Part shown: positions 6,735-10,211 of the stretch, piece after piece | How the letters are laid out: each line of letters begins with the position of its first letter | How positions within the stretch are numbered: position 1 is the stretch's first letter | Assembly: GCA_964445375.1 (NCBI GenBank) | Contig: CAYUKO010000135.1 | Coordinates: 1 to 10,211, forward strand | Length of the DNA stretch: 10,211 nucleotides | Source: COE1 sp964445375 | GTDB taxonomy: Bacteria; Bacillota; Clostridia; Lachnospirales; Lachnospiraceae | Reading direction: 5' to 3' | Position numbers and translations under genes: made by a program | The notes under the pieces: model-generated | The model's database searches: none | What the model was told of the DNA's origin: nothing | What the model saw: the letters and a program-made list of their open reading frames with translations, nothing else

Positions 6735-7520
6735 ATGTTAAAGGGTGTCTATCCAGCTGTTAAAAAAGACAATACCACCTATTACCGTGCTTCTATTACC
6801 TATCGCAGAAAGCATATCAGCCTTGGAAGCTTCGATACCATGGAAGCCGCTAATCAGGCGTATCTGGAAGCAGACAGGCTTTTAGATTCCAACACTCTCG
6901 CCTTAAAAGATTATGTATCAGAAAGCCCTCTTCCTTTTGAGAAATGGGTAATTCTTATAAATTTCCGGGATAACAAGATTTATTTTGGAACGCCCATTTA
7001 TGCCCGTCCCAAATTTTTCTATTACTATCTTTCCCCAACCTATGTATTAAAATTCGATATTGATGATTTATTTTATTATTCTTCCCATAAAATTATGAAA
7101 AGAGATGGCCATTTATTTGTTGCCGACTATGGTATGCAGGTTAATGTACTGAACCGTCATGGAATACGTAGCTACAGTGTTCCCGGAAAAGACTTTATTT
7201 TTCAAAATGGTGATGACACAGACTTTCGCAGCGAAAACCTGAAAATCATCAACCGTTATCTGGGCGTCACAAAAGTTTCTGTAAAAGGCAAGACAAAATA
7301 CAAAGCAAAAATCAACCTTCCCGGCTACTTTGTCATCGGAACCTATGATACTGAGGACGAGGCCGCCATTGCCTACAATAAAGCAATCGATGTTCTAAAG
7401 CGCAATGGTGTCACCAAGAATTACACACCGAATTATCTGGAAGGCCTTTCTCCTGCCGTATATGCAGACATCTATGCCAAGCTTAAAATATCCGAAAAAT
7501 TGATTCATTATCAGCCATAA
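6735..7520 (+). CDS. AP2 / degenerate HNH / AP2 DNA-binding protein
   Basis: The 261-residue protein has three parts. Residues 3-50 (from KGVYPAV to YLEADRLL) and 176-225 (from LGVTKVS to AYNKAIDVL) both look like AP2-type DNA-binding units: a GV-type start, three strands including an LGSFDT or IGTYDT turn, and an alanine-rich helix. Between them, about 100-175 resembles the HNH core of phage AP2-HNH homing endonucleases, ending in NGDDTDFRSENLKIINR, where the family has NGDKTDNRxENL. The histidines expected before the NGD segment are absent (GKDFIF instead). Binding DNA is therefore likely and cutting it unlikely; a role as transcription regulator is inference. It is divergent from the wall hydrolase gene across a possible operator. 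No phage genes adjoin. Codon and base use look like the neighbours'. Confidence 0.7.
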   Translation: MLKGVYPAVKKDNTTYYRASITYRRKHISLGSFDTMEAANQAYLEADRLLDSNTLALKDYVSESPLPFEKWVILINFRDNKIYFGTPIYARPKFFYYYLSPTYVLKFDIDDLFYYSSHKIMKRDGHLFVADYGMQVNVLNRHGIRSYSVPGKDFIFQNGDDTDFRSENLKIINRYLGVTKVSVKGKTKYKAKINLPGYFVIGTYDTEDEAAIAYNKAIDVLKRNGVTKNYTPNYLEGLSPAVYADIYAKLKISEKLIHYQP

Positions 7521-7549
7521 AAAAATCGAGTAGTTTTTACTCGATTTTT
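7521..7549. terminator. bidirectional intrinsic terminator between convergent genes
   Basis: A perfect 12-bp stem (AAAAATCGAGTA at 7521-7532, its complement at 7538-7549) with a 5-base loop has a T-run on the exit side on both strands. It starts at the stop codon of the AP2 gene and lies 11 bases past the stop of the GH25 gene, so it can serve both. Confidence 0.9.
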
Positions 7550-7559
7550 CTATGTATTC

Positions 7560-8843
7560 CTATTCTTCTGAATAATCTACAAAGCTGATATTCAATCCTG
7601 TTTCTTCTGTAATACCGCTTATTGTACCTTCTTTATTATACTGCCACATTGTAAATTCATATGGATAATCCGGTGCATCTCCTTCCTGTGACAGCCAGAT
7701 ATCATAACCGCTTAATTCCTCAAGATTCAATTTCGTTACAAGCCATTCCTTATTACCATAAAGCATTGGTGTGTAACCTGCTTTTTTTACTTTTTCAAGA
7801 AATGTCTTAGCAAGACTTGTTCTGCTCTCTGTATCCAGAAGCTCTACTCTTGCCATATCGCCTTCCACTTCCTGCATCATAAAGACAACAGGATAGTTTA
7901 CCGAATAGTCCTTGATTGCCTCTAAGAAAGTCTCTACCTCTTCCTCAATCTCACTCTTAGAAACGGCCTGTGAAAAGAAATAAACACCAATATCAAGCCC
8001 CGCATTCTTTGCTCCGGTCATGTAATCCTTCAATTTCTCATCCATAACGATTTCGCCACTGCTATAGCCTCGTCCGCCAGTCTTAATCATTACAAAATCG
8101 CATCCAGCCTTTTTGAGCTTCTTAAAATCTACAACTCCCTGCTTGCTGGAAATATCAACACCAAACCAAGATGCCTGCTTACCATTCACATAGTAACTCA
8201 TAATGGGCTCTTTATAGACAAAACGTGATTTTACATAATCATTCAATGCAAGATTCTCATTCAGTTCTACCCATTCCTCAGAACCATCTGCAAAAGTTAC
8301 CAATGTATGTTTACCATCATTTAATTCTTCCTGTGTTTCTTCTGTATCCGCAACCTCTTGCGTTTCTTCCATCTCTTCCTTTTCCGGCATATCATAAACA
8401 GAAGTCTTACCCTCTGTCAGATTAGTTGCAGAATTCTGACTCTTATTATTAGAAGAACCATCTACAACCACTTCACCGGTTGTCTGATTCGTAACGGTTC
8501 CATTCTTGCTTGATGCCGGTGCTGCTTCTTCATCTGCTCCAGCAAGTGCTGACAAATCCCAGATATCAAGCTGGTCTGATGTAAGAGTACTTCCTGAAAT
8601 CAGCTCATCCACACCCTTTTCCATCGGAACCTGCTCATCCGTAATTCCAGCCTCCTGCCTTCTCGCCTCTGCCTGTTCTTTCGCCAGTGCATAATTCGAA
8701 CCACTTTTGTCCTCATGATTCATCAAGAATACTAATCCGGTAATTCCTAACACCACTACTGACATAAATAATGCCATGTAAAGAAATAGTTTATTATTAC
8801 TGGAGTCTTTCTCTTCCTCGTAAAAATCATCTGTAAGTCGCAT
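7560..8843 (-). CDS. membrane-anchored GH25 (lysozyme-fold) protein, probably catalytically inactive
   Basis: The 427-residue protein has a short cytoplasmic N-terminus, one membrane helix (about 18-41), then a long acidic and Ser/Asn-rich outside linker (about 42-175, with runs such as EEMEETQEVADTEET). A small junction region follows, then a GH25 muramidase fold at about 226-422. GH25 landmarks include FGVDISSKQG with the first conserved Asp D230, VMIKTGGRGY, AGLDIGVYFFSQ, YTPMLYGN, YDIWLSQ and MWQY. The family's catalytic D-x-E after the PVV strand is replaced by M322-M323-Q324. The late V-D-L-N Asp position reads T-G-L-N. Lytic activity is therefore unlikely; peptidoglycan binding is possible. 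The frame extends upstream to a TTG, but ATG 8843 with GGGGGA five bases before it is the sensible start. A sigma-A promoter precedes it, and it appears monocistronic. Confidence 0.88.
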   Translation of the reverse strand: MRLTDDFYEEEKDSSNNKLFLYMALFMSVVVLGITGLVFLMNHEDKSGSNYALAKEQAEARRQEAGITDEQVPMEKGVDELISGSTLTSDQLDIWDLSALAGADEEAAPASSKNGTVTNQTTGEVVVDGSSNNKSQNSATNLTEGKTSVYDMPEKEEMEETQEVADTEETQEELNDGKHTLVTFADGSEEWVELNENLALNDYVKSRFVYKEPIMSYYVNGKQASWFGVDISSKQGVVDFKKLKKAGCDFVMIKTGGRGYSSGEIVMDEKLKDYMTGAKNAGLDIGVYFFSQAVSKSEIEEEVETFLEAIKDYSVNYPVVFMMQEVEGDMARVELLDTESRTSLAKTFLEKVKKAGYTPMLYGNKEWLVTKLNLEELSGYDIWLSQEGDAPDYPYEFTMWQYNKEGTISGITEETGLNISFVDYSEE

Positions 8844-8848
8844 GTTAA

Positions 8849-8854
8849 TCCCCC
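8849..8854 (-). promoter_or_regulatory. ribosome binding site of the GH25 gene
   Basis: Minus-strand GGGGGA lies five bases before ATG 8843. The upstream in-frame TTG at 8885 has no comparable signal. Confidence 0.7.
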
Positions 8855-8915
8855 ATTTACAAATAGAATCCCTTTTATTACGCAAATTATATTTACATAA
8901 TTTCTTTACTTTGTC

Positions 8916-8944
8916 ATTATAATATATTATTCGAAATATTTCAA
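8916..8944 (-). promoter_or_regulatory. sigma-A promoter of the GH25 gene
   Basis: On the minus strand, TTGAAA (8939-8944) and consensus TATAAT (8916-8921) are 17 bases apart, giving a leader of about 65 bases. A 12-bp palindrome, ATAATATATTAT (8919-8930), overlaps the -10 and spacer; it is so AT-rich that it may mean nothing. Confidence 0.75.
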
Positions 8945-9040
8945 TTGTTTTCTGAATATATATTGTATTTTGATCAATTCGGCATTTTTTTGTTTAGTTT
9001 CTATAAAAAGTCTATACATTCCTATTTTCCACTTATCTCA
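8945..9040. other. intergenic stretch without recognisable features
   Basis: This AT-rich DNA between the Rpn-family gene and the GH25 promoter holds no convincing hairpin with a T-run, so no terminator was found for the upstream gene. Some read-through into the GH25 gene is possible. Confidence 0.4.
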
Positions 9041-9934
9041 TTATTCTTCACCAATTATTTCACGTATCTTTTCCAGTGGAATGTTTGTACTTTTGGCAAT
9101 CGTTTCTGTGTCCAGACCATTCTGATACATTGCATGAATTAATTCTGCTCTTTCCCTGTCACGTCCCTCAAGTATCCCCTCTTCTCTAACTGCCTTCCAA
9201 TGTTTCTTCTCATCATATTCCGTTAACAGCATATTATATACCTCACTTTTACATTTCAGCAAAATATCAGCCAGAACATTCTTCTCTATACATTCATCCA
9301 TTGCACTTGCGACTGCTTCATCCAATTCCATACCGCTATCAAGTCCCACATTTACTTCCTTTATGAAATAAGCATAGTCATGAAGCCTTTTACATGCTTT
9401 CAACACTTTCTCATTATGACCATAATTGATATTCAACATGCGGACTTTACATTCCAAAACAGGCTCTGATAACAGCTTCGTCTCAAATGCATCCGACAGC
9501 TTTAATATCAATTCATCCGGCTGTTTCTCTTTTCCATTATAAAAAACTACAAACTGTGGCGTTGGAAGTTTTACCTGCTTATGTCCATATATATCATAGC
9601 TATTCTTTTTCATATACGCTTCATATAGTCTGGCAAAATACATCAGTCCACGTATAGGCATATTGGGATTAAAAGTTGATTGATGTTCATATAGATTTAG
9701 TGTCGAAGAGATAATGAAAGATAAGTCATTTTTCATAGACAGATAAATTACATCATCCAGAGTTGTTATTTCCAATTCTTCTGTATTTGTATAACTTGTT
9801 CCATTGACTGCGTTATACAAATCCAGTAAATCTTTCCTGTCTTCAAATACCTTTTGGAACAATCTGTCCTTATACTTTCTGCGAATTCTAATTCGGCGCC
9901 AAAATCTGCTGATTTTCCATTTTTTTAGTTTCAT
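9041..9934 (-). CDS. Rpn / PDDEXK_2 family nuclease (putative transposase-like protein)
   Basis: This 297-residue protein belongs to the PD-(D/E)XK family that is abundant and multicopy in Lachnospiraceae and annotated as Rpn recombination-promoting nuclease or putative transposase. The family hallmark YKDRLFQKVF starts at residue 21, followed by LYNAVNG. The nuclease core has D70 (KNDLSFII) and E83-x-Q85 (LYEHQSTFNPN); later come LPTPQFVVFYNG and a C-terminal segment (about 272-297) resembling a small helix-turn-helix (GLDTETIAKSTNIPLEKI). The first 20 residues are very basic. GGAGG lies six bases before the start. Its likely role is DNA cleavage that promotes recombination, or a defence-like function; this is family inference. 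No terminal inverted repeats were seen, so it is not shown to be a mobile element. Confidence 0.85.
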   Translation of the reverse strand: MKLKKWKISRFWRRIRIRRKYKDRLFQKVFEDRKDLLDLYNAVNGTSYTNTEELEITTLDDVIYLSMKNDLSFIISSTLNLYEHQSTFNPNMPIRGLMYFARLYEAYMKKNSYDIYGHKQVKLPTPQFVVFYNGKEKQPDELILKLSDAFETKLLSEPVLECKVRMLNINYGHNEKVLKACKRLHDYAYFIKEVNVGLDSGMELDEAVASAMDECIEKNVLADILLKCKSEVYNMLLTEYDEKKHWKAVREEGILEGRDRERAELIHAMYQNGLDTETIAKSTNIPLEKIREIIGEE

Positions 9935-9945
9935 TTGTTTCCTCC

Positions 9946-9974
9946 ATTATAGTATACTCCTTTTATTTTCACAA
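9946..9974 (-). promoter_or_regulatory. promoter-like pair immediately before the Rpn-family ribosome binding site
   Basis: On the minus strand, TTGTGA (9969-9974) and TATAAT (9946-9951) are 17 bases apart. Transcription from it would start near 9939-9940, at or past the GGAGG at 9941-9945, giving an mRNA with almost no leader. It may be a decoy or a minor promoter. Confidence 0.35.
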
Positions 9975-10052
9975 TCATGAAATATTTGCCTGATTCGGCT
10001 TGAATTTGAGTCAGATATCTTAGACCTGATTTCTTTTGACATGTCTGACGCT

Positions 10053-10081
10053 ATTATGAAGGATAATGATTTATTTGACAA
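10053..10081 (-). promoter_or_regulatory. probable main promoter of the Rpn-family gene
   Basis: On the minus strand, TTGTCA (10076-10081) and CATAAT (10053-10058) are 17 bases apart, each one base from consensus. Transcription would start near 10046 and give a leader of about 110 bases that contains the GTCAGA/TCTGAC inverted repeat (10010-10015 and 10044-10049). Confidence 0.55.
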
Positions 10082-10141
10082 GATTAACTGTAATAAATCG
10101 TTTTTATTTTATAAATATTTTAAAAATACAGTTTCCGCATT

Positions 10142-10189
10142 CTCAATAAAAGGTTGCTGTATGTTAATCACACAACATACAACAACCTT
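10142..10189 (-). terminator. probable terminator of a gene beyond the right edge
   Basis: Arms at 10150-10165 and 10174-10189 form a 16-position stem with one mismatch (15 pairs) and an 8-base loop. On the minus strand it is followed by TTATTGAG, so with the stem's own last Ts the exit side reads CCTTTTATT, a modest T-tract. The plus-strand exit has no T-run. It most likely ends a minus-strand gene outside the window. Confidence 0.55.
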
Positions 10190-10211
10190 CTACTTAATCT
10201 TATTAGATAAT

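Noticed and set aside
9041..9934. Calling the Rpn-family gene a complete insertion sequence.
   Set aside because: No terminal inverted repeats or target duplication could be seen around it; family membership alone does not show mobility.
10100..10127. AT-rich tract with short inverted TTTTTA/TAAAAA matches.
   Set aside because: Such matches are expected by chance in DNA this AT-rich; there is no supporting repeat or gene signal for an origin or attachment site.
9981..10211. A plus-strand frame stays open for 77 codons to the right edge.
   Set aside because: It has no ribosome binding site before its internal ATGs, is read through a terminator-like hairpin and an AT-rich tract, and overlaps the promoter region of the opposite gene. 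A partial gene cannot be fully excluded without the next bases.
1..10211. A novel defence or multi-gene mobile system.
   Set aside because: The only nuclease-type genes, the Rpn-family gene and the AP2/HNH-like gene, are isolated single units with no partner genes, repeats or integrase in the window.

Overview
The window looks like an ordinary chromosomal stretch of a low-GC Gram-positive Clostridia genome, most likely a Lachnospiraceae member of the Roseburia/Agathobacter kind. This is inferred from strong GGAGG-type ribosome binding sites, AT-rich intergenic DNA, the divergent clostridial form of ATP-dependent PEP carboxykinase, a long-form aminopeptidase P, a membrane-anchored GH25 protein and a PD-(D/E)XK (Rpn/PDDEXK_2) protein. 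No taxonomic search was possible. There is no rRNA, tRNA, CRISPR array, integrase or classical insertion sequence.

Layout, left to right. (1) 1-1159, minus: the N-terminal 386 codons of pckA, cut by the left edge, with its own sigma-A promoter (1258-1286) and a hairpin in the leader. (2) 1366-4217, minus: a tight three-gene unit, transcribed in the order small three-helix membrane protein, deoC (deoxyribose-phosphate aldolase), pepP (aminopeptidase P). It lies behind two tandem palindromic repeats, and the deoC stop and pepP start are one base apart. (3) 4358-5845, minus: thrC (threonine synthase), bounded by an extended -10 promoter and a strong intrinsic terminator. (4) 5954-6556, minus: a secreted or anchored SleB/CwlJ-like cell wall hydrolase. 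(5) 6735-7518, plus: an AP2 / HNH-like / AP2 protein transcribed divergently from the hydrolase. A bidirectional terminator at 7521-7549 separates it from (6) 7560-8843, minus: a membrane-anchored GH25 lysozyme-fold protein. (7) 9041-9934, minus: an Rpn/PDDEXK_2 nuclease-transposase family protein with a long leader. The right edge carries a hairpin that probably ends a gene lying outside the window.

The metabolic genes cover anaplerosis or gluconeogenesis (pckA), threonine synthesis (thrC), deoxynucleoside salvage (deoC) and peptide breakdown (pepP). They look like separate transcription units rather than one pathway. Two neighbouring genes act on or bind the cell wall.

The most interesting points are two proteins built on enzyme scaffolds that seem to have lost their active sites. 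In the GH25 protein the family's D-x-E motif reads M-M-Q. In the AP2 protein the HNH core between two AP2 domains lacks the expected histidines, which suggests a homing endonuclease turned into a DNA-binding regulator. I found no clear previously undescribed multi-gene system.
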